Shown: positions 8,879 through 20,500, counted from the stretch's first letter. The stretch: 64,000 bases of DNA from an uncultured Bacteroidales bacterium (GCA_900318355.1 ONKE01000056.1:1-64000); one strand, 5' to 3'. The notes: generated by a model from the sequence alone, not told the origin. Numbers and translations are program-made.

Positions 8879-11800
8879 CTATGTGTTCCGCTGCTGGGAC
8901 TGCCAGGCCTTTGGTGAAATCCCGAAGTGTTTCTTGAAGGCTTTCGAGAAATAGGAATACGAACTGAAACCAGTCTGTTCGGCGATTTCTGAAAGAGAGG
9001 CCTTTCCGGCGCGGATTGCTTCTGCGGCCCGTTTGAAGCGGTAGTCGCGGACGAAGTCGTTGGGAGCGTTGCGTGTAACGCCTTTAATCCGTAGATAGAA
9101 GGCGGTACGGCTGTAGCCCATCTCATGGGCGAGAAAATCGATATTGAGGTCCGGATTGGCCAGATTCTCTTCCATCAGGGCTGTCAGCTTGTCCAGGAAT
9201 GATTGATCGCCTGCGGGCAGGTCGATATCGCTCAGCGGGTTAGTATCCGTTTGTGGCTGTGTGAAATATGCCTGGAGGGCGTCTCGCATCCGCAATTGGT
9301 TACGGATTGTCATTATCAGGTATTCAACGTGGAATGGCTTGCAAATGTATGCATCTGCACCATTCTGGAGCCCTTCCACCTGCTCTTGGGCAGAAGTCTT
9401 GGCTGTCAGCAGGATGACCGGTATGTGGCAGAAATCAGGATGTTGTTTGATTTGCGAGCAGAGTTCGTAGCCTGACATTTCAGGCATGATAACGTCGCTG
9501 ACGACCAGGTCCGGTTTCTGTGCTGAGAGCATGGACCAGGCCTGGAGCCCGTCGGGGGCTTCCATAACGCGGTAGCTCGGCGCCAGCAGCCCGCAGATGA
9601 ACTCGCGGAGCTCGGTGTTGTCTTCCACCACCAGAATTGTCCGTTCTTTCTGGCGTCCGCTCGTTATCGGTGAGGATTTTGCCGGCTCTGACATTCCCGG
9701 GGAAGAGGAATCCAGAACTTTCTCCTGGTCGGTGTACACGTCATCAAGAGGTAAGATGAAGGAAAAATCCATTCCGCCCGACTTCCGTCTAAGGGCATGG
9801 ATTTTCCCATGGTGTTTTTCCACCATGTTTTTGGTGTAATGGAGTCCGATGCCGTTGCCGCTGTAATCGGGACGTTTACCGCCTTGAGACTCGATCAGTC
9901 GGTAGCGCACGAAGAGTTGGTCCAGTTTATCCTCAGGTACGCCGTCTCCGGTATCGAGAACGGAAATTTCCAAATATGATCCGTCGGGGACGTCGTCGGC
10001 ATAGGATGACGTGTCGTCTGCCAGACGGGTGATGACCTGGATGCTTCCGCCTTCCGGAGTGTGTTTGACAGCATTTGAGAGCAAGTTGTCGAGGATTTTA
10101 ACCAGTTTGTCGCTGTCTGCCCACATCATGCGGACCGCTGATTCCGGCTGGAAAGTCAGCCGGATTCCCTTTTTCTCTGCGGTAAACTGGAAAGAATCGC
10201 AGGTTTCCCGGATTATCCTGTTGATATCTGTTTGGCGGACCGCCAGGGAATAGACGCCATTCTCAATCTTTGAAAAATCCATCAATTGGTTCATCAGCAT
10301 CATCATGCGTGAGGAGTTCCGGTGGATTGCATCCAGAAGGCCGGCTGTCTCCCTGTCATTGTCCTGTTTGGCGAGCAGTCTTTCCAACGGGGCGTTGATG
10401 AGCGTGAGCGGAGTACGGAGTTCGTGAGAAATGTTCGTAAAGAAAACAGTCTTCATTTGGGAGATTTCCCGTTCGCGTTCCTTCTCGCTTCGTTCCAACT
10501 CAGCCCTTTGACTCTCAAGCCTGGCGTTCATCAGTGACCTCAGAACGGCAAATGCGATGGCTGAGATCAGGAGAATATAGCACAATATTGCCCACCACTG
10601 CAGCCAAGGCGCCCTCCGGACGGTGATACGGAGAGTGGCAGGCAGGCTTTCCATCCCTTCGTCGGCTACGGCAATGACTTCGAATGTGTAGTTCCCCGGA
10701 GGAAGATTGGACCAAGATGCGCGGCGGAATGTTCCGACATGGTTCCAGTTGCGGTCGAATCCGTCAAGCCGGTACTTGTAGGTCAGGTTGTTGGAGGAAT
10801 AATAATCGATGCCGGCCCAGTCAAGGGATATAGAGTTCTGCCGGTGGCTGAGGACGATACGGTCGGTGTATGAGATGCTGCGGGTCAGGACGGACCCTTC
10901 GGAGGACGGCTGAACGCTGTGCCCCCAGATCTGCAGATCCTCCAGATGGATCACCGGAGCAGGCCGCGTCTGCGGAAACCGTGAGGGGTCGAAGAAGGTC
11001 AAGCCATGGTTGCCTCCGAAGAAAATGCGGCCGTCAGTTGTCCGGCAGCCGGACTTTTCATGGAATTGATGGCCGGGAAATACGCTGATGCGGCCTTTTG
11101 ATGCGTTTTCAGGGAACCTGATACGGGCGATGCCTTGCAAGGTACTCACCCAGATGTTTCCGCTGAAATCTTCCTGAATGGAGAGAACGTTTATATTGGG
11201 CAGGCCGTCCTGGGTCGTAAAGCGGACCGCCTTGTCACCGCTGCAGCAGGCGACGCCGGCACCATAGCTGCCCATCCAGATGCGGCCGCGGCTGTCACGT
11301 GCCAGCGTAATGCAGGCAAGGTTGACATCCTGCGCTTCAGCAGGTACCTCCAGCGGGCGGGTCTCAAGGGTCTTCGTGTCCAGATGCCGGACGCCGTTTC
11401 CGTAGGGAGAGAAAAGGATGCCGTCCTCTACGTTCAGTATGGTTGCGATGTTCTGTAAGCCTTTCCCGACAGGGATTTGTCTGACCTCGAGCGTCCGCCC
11501 GTCTACTCTGTGCAGGCCGTCGAAAGAGCCGACCCATACGGTACCATCCGAGTCGGCGTCGATGCACCGGACGTGTCCGAGGTCCATTCTCTTGATAGGA
11601 TAGGCTTTGTCACCGCGGATCGTAGCGACGACCAATGTGGACTCGAATGCCAGCCAGAGGCGGTTTGCCGCGTCGGCATAGCATACTTCGAAGAATTCGC
11701 CACGTCCGGGCAGGACACTGCCAAGGTCTATTTTTGTCAGTTTTTCATCAAGGTCGTACCGGTAGAGGCCGTCGTAGCGCGTTGCAATCCAGAGGTGGCC

Positions 11801-12817
11801 GTTCCTGTCGGGCATCAGACGCGTGACGAATTTGTCTTTCAGCCCCTCGGCGAGAATTTCATCGTTATTAAACAGGTCCGCCTGCCGGTTTCCGAAGAAA
11901 AAACCTTTGTCATAGGTTCCGATCCATGTGTTGCCCTGGCGGTCCAGATAGCAGACGTTCACCTCTGCCGACCTGCCCGGGTTGAGACGGACCGGCTGGT
12001 TGTGCAGGAGTTTTTTGCTGATAAGGTCATATTGGAACAAGCCGTCCGTAGTCGTGCCGATCACCAGCTTCGAGGGTTCGTTTTCCTGGATGAAATTGAT
12101 GCGGTCACGCGCGAGTTCCGGAAGGGACTCCGGACCATCGGTAACGGTGCCGGTCACGGGATTGAAACGAAAGATCCCCTGGTCTGTCCCGAGCCACCAG
12201 AGACCTTGGGAGTCGGTGTATTGGCACAGGACCGAGCGTTCGCCCGGAAGCGAGAAATGCTCCTTGGTATCAAGCAGGACCAGGCCGTCATCCTGCCCGG
12301 CCCAGATACGATGATAGGAGTCTTCCCACAATACGTTGACCGGAGCGTTGCCGAAGGGGTAAACGACGCGTCGGTTTTCCGGTTCCGTCAGACCGGCACC
12401 GCCCGGGGTCGCAGTCCATATACGTCCCGCGCTGTCACGGAACAGATGGTAAACGGGCGAAAGCAGGGACTGGAAGTGTTCGAAGCGCTCGTATTGCAGG
12501 TCGTATCTGTCAAGACCGATGGCGGTACCGACCCAGAGATATCCGTTGTCGTCGGAACTGACGGAAAACACAAAATTATGACTGATGGAACCCGAATCTG
12601 CGGGATCGTGAAGGAAATGCCGGTATTCATATCCATTGTACCTGTCAAGCCCGGACAAGGTCGCAAACCACATGTTTCCCTGCTCGTCCTGGGTGATATC
12701 CTGGATGTCCAGATGGGATAGGCTTGGCGCCAGACGATCTTCCATCCCTTGTTGCGCGGAAAGGGAAGATCCCAGCAGAATGCCTGCCAGTAGTAATATG
12801 AATCGTTGCCATCTCAT
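8879..12817 (-). CDS. Hybrid two-component system regulator (propeller sensor / kinase / receiver / AraC) of PUL A
   Basis: This 1312-residue inner-membrane protein senses glycan fragments in the periplasm and activates PUL genes. The start at 12817 gives a signal peptide (MRWQRFILLLAG...LSAQQ); an earlier in-frame ATG at 12895 would place about 26 non-signal residues first. Domains in order: a double beta-propeller of Reg_prop repeats (such as GNMWFATLSGLDRYNGYE), a Y_Y_Y domain ending near residue 750, a membrane helix, a HisKA domain with NISHELRTPL and phospho-acceptor His798, a HATPase domain with DTGDGVPEDKLDQLF and SGNGIGL, a receiver with phospho-acceptor Asp1108 in VVSDVIMPEM, and a C-terminal AraC helix-turn-helix pair. 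All catalytic elements are intact. It is divergent from the GH78 gene and is the likely activator of PUL A. Confidence 0.95.
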   Translation of the reverse strand: MRWQRFILLLAGILLGSSLSAQQGMEDRLAPSLSHLDIQDITQDEQGNMWFATLSGLDRYNGYEYRHFLHDPADSGSISHNFVFSVSSDDNGYLWVGTAIGLDRYDLQYERFEHFQSLLSPVYHLFRDSAGRIWTATPGGAGLTEPENRRVVYPFGNAPVNVLWEDSYHRIWAGQDDGLVLLDTKEHFSLPGERSVLCQYTDSQGLWWLGTDQGIFRFNPVTGTVTDGPESLPELARDRINFIQENEPSKLVIGTTTDGLFQYDLISKKLLHNQPVRLNPGRSAEVNVCYLDRQGNTWIGTYDKGFFFGNRQADLFNNDEILAEGLKDKFVTRLMPDRNGHLWIATRYDGLYRYDLDEKLTKIDLGSVLPGRGEFFEVCYADAANRLWLAFESTLVVATIRGDKAYPIKRMDLGHVRCIDADSDGTVWVGSFDGLHRVDGRTLEVRQIPVGKGLQNIATILNVEDGILFSPYGNGVRHLDTKTLETRPLEVPAEAQDVNLACITLARDSRGRIWMGSYGAGVACCSGDKAVRFTTQDGLPNINVLSIQEDFSGNIWVSTLQGIARIRFPENASKGRISVFPGHQFHEKSGCRTTDGRIFFGGNHGLTFFDPSRFPQTRPAPVIHLEDLQIWGHSVQPSSEGSVLTRSISYTDRIVLSHRQNSISLDWAGIDYYSSNNLTYKYRLDGFDRNWNHVGTFRRASWSNLPPGNYTFEVIAVADEGMESLPATLRITVRRAPWLQWWAILCYILLISAIAFAVLRSLMNARLESQRAELERSEKEREREISQMKTVFFTNISHELRTPLTLINAPLERLLAKQDNDRETAGLLDAIHRNSSRMMMLMNQLMDFSKIENGVYSLAVRQTDINRIIRETCDSFQFTAEKKGIRLTFQPESAVRMMWADSDKLVKILDNLLSNAVKHTPEGGSIQVITRLADDTSSYADDVPDGSYLEISVLDTGDGVPEDKLDQLFVRYRLIESQGGKRPDYSGNGIGLHYTKNMVEKHHGKIHALRRKSGGMDFSFILPLDDVYTDQEKVLDSSSPGMSEPAKSSPITSGRQKERTILVVEDNTELREFICGLLAPSYRVMEAPDGLQAWSMLSAQKPDLVVSDVIMPEMSGYELCSQIKQHPDFCHIPVILLTAKTSAQEQVEGLQNGADAYICKPFHVEYLIMTIRNQLRMRDALQAYFTQPQTDTNPLSDIDLPAGDQSFLDKLTALMEENLANPDLNIDFLAHEMGYSRTAFYLRIKGVTRNAPNDFVRDYRFKRAAEAIRAGKASLSEIAEQTGFSSYSYFSKAFKKHFGISPKAWQSQQRNT

Positions 12818-12823
12818 TCTTGA

Positions 12824-12831
12824 CAAATATA
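12824..12831 (-). promoter_or_regulatory. -7 box for the PUL A regulator
   Basis: On the minus strand TATATTTG matches TAnnTTTG exactly. It ends only six bases before the regulator ATG at 12817, so the transcript would have almost no leader. No -33 TTTG is visible at the usual distance. Confidence 0.45.
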
Positions 12832-12937
12832 ACAATTTTTGACGGTGTGTCCGGACAGAAAATACAACTCTGGAAAAATAAACCGGAAAAGGCAAAAAAT
12901 TGGACAGTTTTTACAAAAGGCCGCATGAGGAAACGAT

Positions 12938-12945
12938 TATTTTTG
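12938..12945 (+). promoter_or_regulatory. -7 box for PUL A (GH78 onward)
   Basis: TATTTTTG fits TAnnTTTG and lies 24 bases before the GH78 ATG. The 152-base divergent gap from 12818 to 12969 must also hold the regulator binding site; I could not define a repeat for it by eye. Confidence 0.5.
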
Positions 12946-12969
12946 CAGTGTTATTAAAACGATTTTAGA

Positions 12970-15627
12970 ATGAAGCGGTTTTTGTTATTTCTTTTCGCGT
13001 CGGTCTGTCTGGCTTCGCCGGCTTTTGCACGTTCTCTTTCGGTGTCCGGACTGAAGGCTGAATACCAGACCTGCCCGCTCGGTATCGACTATGCCCCGCA
13101 ACTGAGCTGGCGGCTTGAGAGTCCCGACCGGGATGTGTTTCAGACGGCCTATAGGATTCTGGTGGCCAGCAGCGAGGATTTGCTGCGTAATGACAAGGGC
13201 GACATCTGGGACAGCGGAAAAGTCGTTTCAGGCCAGTCCACTTGCATTTCCACGTCCGATCTGCCCTTGCAGAGCAGGGCACGGTATTATTGGAAGGTGA
13301 AAATCTGGCAAGACGGGACGGAGTCCCCTTGGTCGGACGTCTCCTGGTGGGAGATGGGTCTGCTTGACCAGCATGATTGGCAAGGCGGATGGATTGGTTA
13401 CGTTCCGGGAATCGCGGGACGCATCCTGTATTTCAAGGCCAATTTCTGGCCCGATCCCTCCAAGACCATCGCTTACGCAAGGGCCTATGTGGCGGGTATC
13501 GGTTTCCATGAGCTGTATGTCAACCGGCAGAAGGTAGGCGACCACGTGCTTGATCCTGCCCAAAGTACCTATAGTAAACGGGTATATTACGAGACATATG
13601 ACGTGGGACCGTACATTCATCAGGGAGGCAACAGTTTCGTGATACCCGTGGCTCCCGGTTGGCTCGGTACTCCGCGCCTCCGCGCCCAGGTCGAGGTTGT
13701 TTATACCGATGGTACCTGCTATGTCATGAACTCCGACCACTTCCGCCATGTCGTTGCCGGCCCCGCCATGTATTCAACTGTGTTCGACGGGGAATCGTAT
13801 GATGCGCGTGAGGATAAGGATTTTATCTGGCAGCCTGGCCTCCCGGCCTTGCTGATGGACAAGCAATGGGCCTGGGCCCACAACACGGATGATCCGGTAG
13901 GCGAGCTCCATGCCGCAAGGGTCGAGCCCATCCGGGTAGTGGAATCGCTGAAACCGACCTTTGTCGCCGAGCCCCGGAGCGGCGTGTATGTTTTTGATGC
14001 CGGGCGCAACCTGGCCGGCTGGGTGGCTTTGAAAGTCCGTGCCGAGGCAGGATGTACCGTGCGGCTGTATTTTGCCGAAACCCTGCGGGAAGACGGCTCC
14101 GTCAACCAGGATAACCTGCGCAACGCCAAATCATGTGATTCCTATACCTGCGCAGGAACGGGGGAGGAGACATGGGAACCGTCTTTCACGTATCATGGCT
14201 TCCGCTATTTCCAGGTGGAGGGCCTGCCGTACAAACCCGTTGATGACGATTTTACGGTGCGCGTAGTCCGCACCGACGTCGCTCCTATCGGCCGCTTCAC
14301 GTGTTCGGACGACCTTGTAAACCGCATCCACCGCATGGTGGTCAATACCGAAGCCTCCAATCTCCATAGCGTCCCGACCGACTGTCCGCAGCGTGACGAA
14401 CGTATGGGGTGGCTCAATGACCTTACGGCGAGCAATGAGATTGCGGCCTATAACTTTGACATGGCCCGGTTCTTCCCGAAATTCGCCCAGGATATCACCG
14501 ATACGCAGGATGAGGCGGGAACGATTACCTGTGTCGCGCCGTTCCGTTTCGGAATGCGTCCGGCCGACCCGGTGTGCGCCAGTTACCTGCTGCTGCCCTA
14601 CCAGGCCTATCGCTTCTACGGGAACCGTCAGCCCATCTCCGATCAGTTCGACGGCATGCGTGCCTGGGTTGATTATCTGCGCAGTCGTACCGAGGATGGT
14701 ATCGTGAACTATAGTTATTATGGCGACTGGTGCCCGCCACGGGATTTCCTGATGGACCCTAACGGCAGCGGCGTTTCCCGGGATACGCCCGGCGTGATGA
14801 TTTCAACCGGCTATCTCTATTATTGTGAGCGGATGCTCGCCGACATGGCCCGAGTACTTGGCCGAAACGATGTGGCGGCACTGTACGACGCATATGCATC
14901 CGATACCCGCGAAGCATTCAACCGTAAGTATTGGGACGCGCAGACCGGCAATTACGGCTCTGGAAACCAGGCCTCCAATGCATTCGCCATCTTCATGGGC
15001 CTGGCTGACGAACAGCAGGCTGCACGTGCCATGGAGAACCTCGTGGCCGATATCCGTGCCCGTGATTATCACCTCACGACCGGTAACCTCTGTACCAAAT
15101 ATGTGCTGGAAGTGCTTGCTGCCGGCGGCCACATTGAGGAAGCCTGGCGGCTTGTCACCCAGACGACGTATCCTAGCTGGGGCTTTATGCTGAGCAACGG
15201 TGCAACTACGGTCTGGGAGCGCTGGGAGTACCTTACCGGTGATGCGATGAACTCTCACAATCATCCGATGATGGCATCGGTGGACGCCTGGTTCTACCGT
15301 TATCTTCTTGGCATCGACCCGTCGTTCGACCATCCGGGATTTGCGCGTTTCACGCTCAAACCGTATCTGCCCGAATCCCTTTCCTGGGCCGAAGGTTCGC
15401 TTGATACGGTCAAGGGAACGATTCGCAGCTCCTGGCGCAAACAGGGAACGGCTCTGACGTGGACGGTGGAGATCCCTGCCAATTCCGTAGCTGATGTCTG
15501 GGTCCCGGCCCGCAAAGCCTCTGTCGTCACCCTGGACGGCCGCCGGGTGAAGGCCCTTTCCTTTGAAAAAGGATATGCCCGACTGGAACTGGGCTCAGGT
15601 ACATATGAACTGAAAAGCAGATTGTAA
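12970..15627 (+). CDS. GH78 alpha-L-rhamnosidase, periplasmic
   Basis: The enzyme removes terminal alpha-L-rhamnose from glycans by inversion. The 885-residue protein has a cleavable signal peptide (MKRFLLFLFASVCLASPAFA) with no lipobox, then the N-terminal beta-sandwich domains typical of bacterial rhamnosidases, an (alpha/alpha)6 catalytic domain and a C-terminal beta-sandwich. The signature DCPQRDERMGW spans residues 471-481, with Asp476 and Glu477 the likely acid region. TTVWERWE near residue 750 carries the predicted general base Glu750. Both are intact. It is the first gene of PUL A, divergent from the regulator, and the GH99-like gene follows after two bases. It is the clearest evidence that PUL A targets a rhamnose-bearing glycan. 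Confidence 0.95.
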   Translation: MKRFLLFLFASVCLASPAFARSLSVSGLKAEYQTCPLGIDYAPQLSWRLESPDRDVFQTAYRILVASSEDLLRNDKGDIWDSGKVVSGQSTCISTSDLPLQSRARYYWKVKIWQDGTESPWSDVSWWEMGLLDQHDWQGGWIGYVPGIAGRILYFKANFWPDPSKTIAYARAYVAGIGFHELYVNRQKVGDHVLDPAQSTYSKRVYYETYDVGPYIHQGGNSFVIPVAPGWLGTPRLRAQVEVVYTDGTCYVMNSDHFRHVVAGPAMYSTVFDGESYDAREDKDFIWQPGLPALLMDKQWAWAHNTDDPVGELHAARVEPIRVVESLKPTFVAEPRSGVYVFDAGRNLAGWVALKVRAEAGCTVRLYFAETLREDGSVNQDNLRNAKSCDSYTCAGTGEETWEPSFTYHGFRYFQVEGLPYKPVDDDFTVRVVRTDVAPIGRFTCSDDLVNRIHRMVVNTEASNLHSVPTDCPQRDERMGWLNDLTASNEIAAYNFDMARFFPKFAQDITDTQDEAGTITCVAPFRFGMRPADPVCASYLLLPYQAYRFYGNRQPISDQFDGMRAWVDYLRSRTEDGIVNYSYYGDWCPPRDFLMDPNGSGVSRDTPGVMISTGYLYYCERMLADMARVLGRNDVAALYDAYASDTREAFNRKYWDAQTGNYGSGNQASNAFAIFMGLADEQQAARAMENLVADIRARDYHLTTGNLCTKYVLEVLAAGGHIEEAWRLVTQTTYPSWGFMLSNGATTVWERWEYLTGDAMNSHNHPMMASVDAWFYRYLLGIDPSFDHPGFARFTLKPYLPESLSWAEGSLDTVKGTIRSSWRKQGTALTWTVEIPANSVADVWVPARKASVVTLDGRRVKALSFEKGYARLELGSGTYELKSRL

Positions 15628-15629
15628 AC

Positions 15630-17504
15630 ATGAAACGGATACTAACCCTTCTTTTCCTTATTCTGGCCTGCGTGTACGGCTGTTCCTGCGGTTCACCGGT
15701 CCAGTTCCTGGAGCCTGTCGCCCCGGAGATTCCGACGGACCCGACCGACAAACCCGACCCCGGGGACAAACCTTCCGATGGATTGCCGGTTGCCGCATGT
15801 TCGGTGGGGGATATCGTAGGCGTGGACCATTTCGGCCGGGCGTTCACGACACCCATCGGCGGCTTCCGGACAGACAGGCAGGTTGGAATGTTTTTCTGGC
15901 CGTGGATCGGGCAGCCTTATGCATCAGGTATTTACGATGCTACGAAGATTGCTGCGATGCCTGACGGAATCAATATCCTCTTCAAGCGATATGATGACGT
16001 GATCAGCCCCAACGGGCAGGCCCACTACTGGGGCGAGCCGCTTTGGGGGTACTATAACTCCAATGACGAGTGGGTCCTCCGCAAGCAGATGCAGATGATT
16101 ACCATGGCCGGCGTGGACTTCATTTTCTTCGACCACACCAACGCCGTGATCTATGATGACGTGGTCCTGCAGGTCTGCAAGGTCATCGACGAAATGCAGA
16201 AAGAAGGATGGAATCCGCCCAAGATCGTCAGCTACACCCATTCCCGGTCATTCCAGACCGTCCGCAATCTCTACAATCTGATCTATGGGCCCGGACGGTA
16301 TCCGGATACATGGTATAAGGTGGACGGCAAGCCGTTGATTATCGCCTATACCGATGCAAGGGATGACATCGCGGAGGCGTCCTCGCGTGGTGACACGTCA
16401 TATAGTCCGGGCGAACTGTCGCCGGAAATCCTGAATTTTTTCCATTTCTTCAAGCCTAACTGGCCGTTCGATCCGACCTATCCCGACGGTTTTACCTGGG
16501 TTGAATGGAAGTTCCCTCAGCCGTTGCATACGGAATCGAAGATGATGAATGTGACTGTGGCCAGTCACCCCGGAGTTCCGATGTCCTTCTCCCTCACCCG
16601 CCCGGGTCACATCAACTGGGGACGCGGTTGGGATCCGAGCCTGAGACAGAATATATCCGAAAACGTGGACAAGGGCACTTTCTTCCAGGCAGAGTGGGAC
16701 GAAGCCATAAAGGCCGATCCGCCTATGATCTCCGTCGGCGGATGGAACGAGTGGATTGCCTACAAGCAGCTTTTCGACGGTGAATATATGCTTTGCGATG
16801 CTGCCAGCAAGGAGTTTTCGCGCGATATCGAGCCGATGAAAGGCGGTTATCAGGATGCGTTCTATCTCCAGCTTATCCGGAATATCCGCCGTTACAAGGG
16901 CTCCTCTGAAGGTGTCCGCGGAGCACAGGCTCCCAAGACCATCGACATTGCGGCAGGCATTGACCAGTGGAAGGATGTCTCTTACGTCCAGCGTAATACC
17001 GATGCCAAATTCATTGCCCGTAATGCCTACGGCGGAGCGAAGACTGTTCATTACGCCCAGCCTGCACCCACCGACAAGATTACTGTCGTCCGAGTGGCCC
17101 ACGATGCGGATAATATCTACTTCTGCATTGAAGGCAAGGAAGCCTTCAGCGCTCCCGGCAAGTCCAACTGGCTCAACATCTTCATTGGAGTTGGCGAGCC
17201 TTCGGCCAAAGCCTGGGAATGTTACGATTACCTTGTAGGCCGTTCCACGGGCCGTGACGTCATGACGGTGGAAAAGATCGGTGCCGGTTATAAGCTTTCC
17301 GGCTCCGACAAAGCTTCCTTCCGCCGCGAAGGGAATATTATCCAGGTCGCAGTACCGCGTCAGGCTTTGGGCCTGAATGGCGCAGGGCAGTTCTATTTCA
17401 AGGTCGAAATGGGCGTAGAGACCCCTTCCGACTTGATGGATTCCTATCTGACAGGCAGCGCCATGCCGATGGGCCGCCTCAGCTTTTTATATCTATTGAA
17501 TTAA
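15630..17504 (+). CDS. GH99/WbsX-like glycosidase lipoprotein with C-terminal beta-sandwich
   Basis: A 624-residue lipoprotein: the signal peptide ends in a Cys-rich VYGCSCG lipobox area and a Pro/Asp-rich linker follows. Residues from about 85 to 430 resemble the GH71/GH99/WbsX TIM-barrel group: VGMFFWPWIG near the start, HYWGEPLWGYY, VDFIFFDHTN, and GGWNEWIAYKQLF late, where the Glu is a likely catalytic residue. After about residue 440 a CBM9/DOMON-like beta-sandwich follows. Known relatives are endo-acting on mannans or glucans, but substrate cannot be set here. A paralogue lies at 39831. It stands between the rhamnosidase and SusC and is probably surface-exposed, where it could make the first backbone cut. 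Confidence 0.72.
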   Translation: MKRILTLLFLILACVYGCSCGSPVQFLEPVAPEIPTDPTDKPDPGDKPSDGLPVAACSVGDIVGVDHFGRAFTTPIGGFRTDRQVGMFFWPWIGQPYASGIYDATKIAAMPDGINILFKRYDDVISPNGQAHYWGEPLWGYYNSNDEWVLRKQMQMITMAGVDFIFFDHTNAVIYDDVVLQVCKVIDEMQKEGWNPPKIVSYTHSRSFQTVRNLYNLIYGPGRYPDTWYKVDGKPLIIAYTDARDDIAEASSRGDTSYSPGELSPEILNFFHFFKPNWPFDPTYPDGFTWVEWKFPQPLHTESKMMNVTVASHPGVPMSFSLTRPGHINWGRGWDPSLRQNISENVDKGTFFQAEWDEAIKADPPMISVGGWNEWIAYKQLFDGEYMLCDAASKEFSRDIEPMKGGYQDAFYLQLIRNIRRYKGSSEGVRGAQAPKTIDIAAGIDQWKDVSYVQRNTDAKFIARNAYGGAKTVHYAQPAPTDKITVVRVAHDADNIYFCIEGKEAFSAPGKSNWLNIFIGVGEPSAKAWECYDYLVGRSTGRDVMTVEKIGAGYKLSGSDKASFRREGNIIQVAVPRQALGLNGAGQFYFKVEMGVETPSDLMDSYLTGSAMPMGRLSFLYLLN

Positions 17505-17523
17505 TAACCAATCATTTATCTTT

Positions 17524-20500
17524 ATGAAACCCAAAATTGCATGTCTTCTGCTGGCGCTGTCGGTCGCTCTTTCCGCGGTTGCCCAGCAGAGCCGTACCCT
17601 TTCGGTCAGCGGACGGATTACGGACCCGCAGCAACAACCGGTTCCGGGCGTTACAGTCCAGATTAAAGGTACGACACAAGGCATCATCGCCGACGCCGAC
17701 GGACGCTACTCGATTACGGTTCCGTCCGAGGGCTCGGTGCTGATTTTTTCATGTCTTGGCTATGAGACCCAGGACGTAACGGTGGCCGGTCGCGCCGTCA
17801 TCAATGTCATTATGCCGGAAGAAGCCTCCCAGTTGGAGGAAACTGTGGTGATTGCTTATGGCCAGCAACGCAAAGAGAGTGTTGTCGCAGCCATTTCCAG
17901 TATCCCGGCAACGGGACTTAAGCAGACGCCGGCTTCCAATCTGGGTATTGCCTTGGCCGGTCGCCTGCCCGGTCTGACCGTCTTGCAGCGGAGCGGCGTT
18001 CCCGGTGGCGAGCAGATGAACTTCTATATCCGCGGCATGTCCACGGTCAATGGTCAGAACCCACTGACCCTGGTCGATGGCGTGGAGCGCGATTTTACCG
18101 CCTTGGACCCGCGCGAAGTCGAGACCATCACAGTTCTCAAGGATGCTTCCGCCACTGCGGTTTATGGTGTCCGTGGCGCCAACGGCGTTATCCTGGTTAC
18201 AACCAGGCGGGGTAAGTCAGGCAAGCCGGTGATTGACGCAACTGTCGAGCAGTCCTTCCAGAATCCGACCCGCATGGCGGACATGGTCAGCGCGTATGAT
18301 TACGCCCTCCTCCGCAACCAGGTCGAATTCCAGAACAACCGTCCTGCCATCTACGATGCCGAGGCGCTGGAACATTACCGTTCCGGCGACTTCCAGGCCC
18401 TGTACCCTACCAGGAACATGGTGAAAGAGTTCATTCGGACCAACTCCCCGATGAGCAGGGTCAACGTCAACATCAGCGGCGGTACCGAACGGATGCGCTA
18501 CTTCACCACGGTTGGCTATCTCCACCAGAACGGTATTTTCCGCAGCGAGAAATTCGATGAATACGATTACGATGCCGCCTCGAAGGCCGACCGTGTCAAT
18601 TTCCGCTCCAATTTCGATATCGACGTGACGTCCAGTCTGCGGATGTTCCTCAACATCAGCGGCTATATGCAGCGCAAGAACGACCCGGTGGTAGTGCCGA
18701 ACAATGGAGCCTATCTGGATGACGTCAACGGATATTCAATCGTTGTCAGTTCTTTGCTTACGACACCGAACAACTATTTCAACGACACCACTCCGGACGG
18801 CGAGGTGCTTACGTCCTCGCTCAAGGGAGGCAACATCAACAACGTGCCTTACGGTATGCTCAACCGTTCCGGTTTCCGCAACACGCAGAGCAATCAGGTG
18901 ACTGCGACCCTAGGTTTGGAACAGCAGCTGGATTTCATTACCAAAGGCCTTTCCGTCAAGGCAGTCGTCTCTTACGACGCTTTCTCGACCAACCAGCAGG
19001 TTCGTCAACGTACATTCCAGCTGTATGAGGCCATGGCCGATCCGGAGTCTCCCGACGGCGTCAAGTATGAGAAGACCGGTACGATGACCAACGGAACCCT
19101 TAGCGATGCCCAGTATCAGCAGTTCAACAATCTCTTCAACATCGATGCATCCCTCAACTATGCGCGCACCTTCGGCAAGCATGACGTGACGGGAATGCTC
19201 CTGTTCAACCGCTACCAGCGGGTCATCAACATCGAACTGCCATATAACTACATCGGTTTTGTCGGCCGGGCCACCTACGCCTATGACAACCGCTATCTGG
19301 CCGAAATCAACTTTGGTTACAACGGTTCCGAGCAGTTCGCTCCGGGCAAGAAGATGGGCTTCTTCCCGTCGTTGTCCCTCGGCTGGGTATTTTCCGAGGA
19401 GCCATGGATGAAAAACCAGAATGTCATTACTTTCGGTAAACTTCGTGCTTCCTATGGCCAGGTCGGCAACGACAACATGAATGGTTCCAGGTTTGCCTTC
19501 CTGACACTGTGGAGCGGCAGTTACGAGTCTCAGATTGGTAATGAAGAGCTGACGTGGGAGAAAGCCAATAAGTTCAATGTCGGCCTTGAACTCGGCATCC
19601 TGCGGGACTTCCGCTTGGAGGCTGATGTTTTCTATGAGCGCCGCGACAACATCCTCATCCCGGCCACGGGTCTGGTCCCGACAGGCGTCTTCGGTACCGG
19701 CGGCGTGGCCACCTCCGGCATGCTCCCGAAAATCAACGCAGGCCAGATTGAGAACAAGGGTTTCGAACTGAGTCTGAGTTACGCGAAGATATTTTCCCCG
19801 GATATGCGCCTTGATGTCCGTGTCAATACGGCCTTCAACCGCAACCGCGTCCTCTACATGAGTGAAGTACTTCTGCCGGAGGACTATGCCGTGCGTCTGC
19901 GCAGCACCGGCTTCAGGATGGGCCAGAACTTCGGTTATGAGACGGCGGGCTTCTTCAACAGCGAGCAGGACATCCTCGACTGGTATGACCAGAGTGGTAC
20001 CGGTGCCGTCCCGAAGCCGGGTGACCTCAAGTACAAGGACCAGAATGGTGACGGGTACGTGGACGAACGGGATATGGTTCCGATCGGTAATCCCGAAGTC
20101 CCGGAGTGGACCTATGGCGCAGGTATCAGTTTCCAGTGGAAAGGCTTCGACATCAGTATGATGTGGCAGGGAGCCGCCGGTCGTAGCTACTACCTCACCG
20201 GCCAGAATATCTGGGAAACCTACAATTTCAACCAGTGGCACAAGGAAGCGTGGAGCGTCGCGCGTCTGGAGGCCGGTCTGCCCATTACTTACCCGCGTCT
20301 GGAACCCGGCAGCAACGCCAGCAAGGTTATGTCCGATTTCTGGCTGGTCAACGGCGACTACCTTCGCCTGAAGAACATCGAGCTGGGTTACACCCTGCCC
20401 AAGAAATGGTCCCGCGCCATCCGTTCCGACCAGATTCGTTTCTATGTCAACGGACTGAACCTCCTTACTTTTGATAATTATCCGGTCAAATACCAGGATC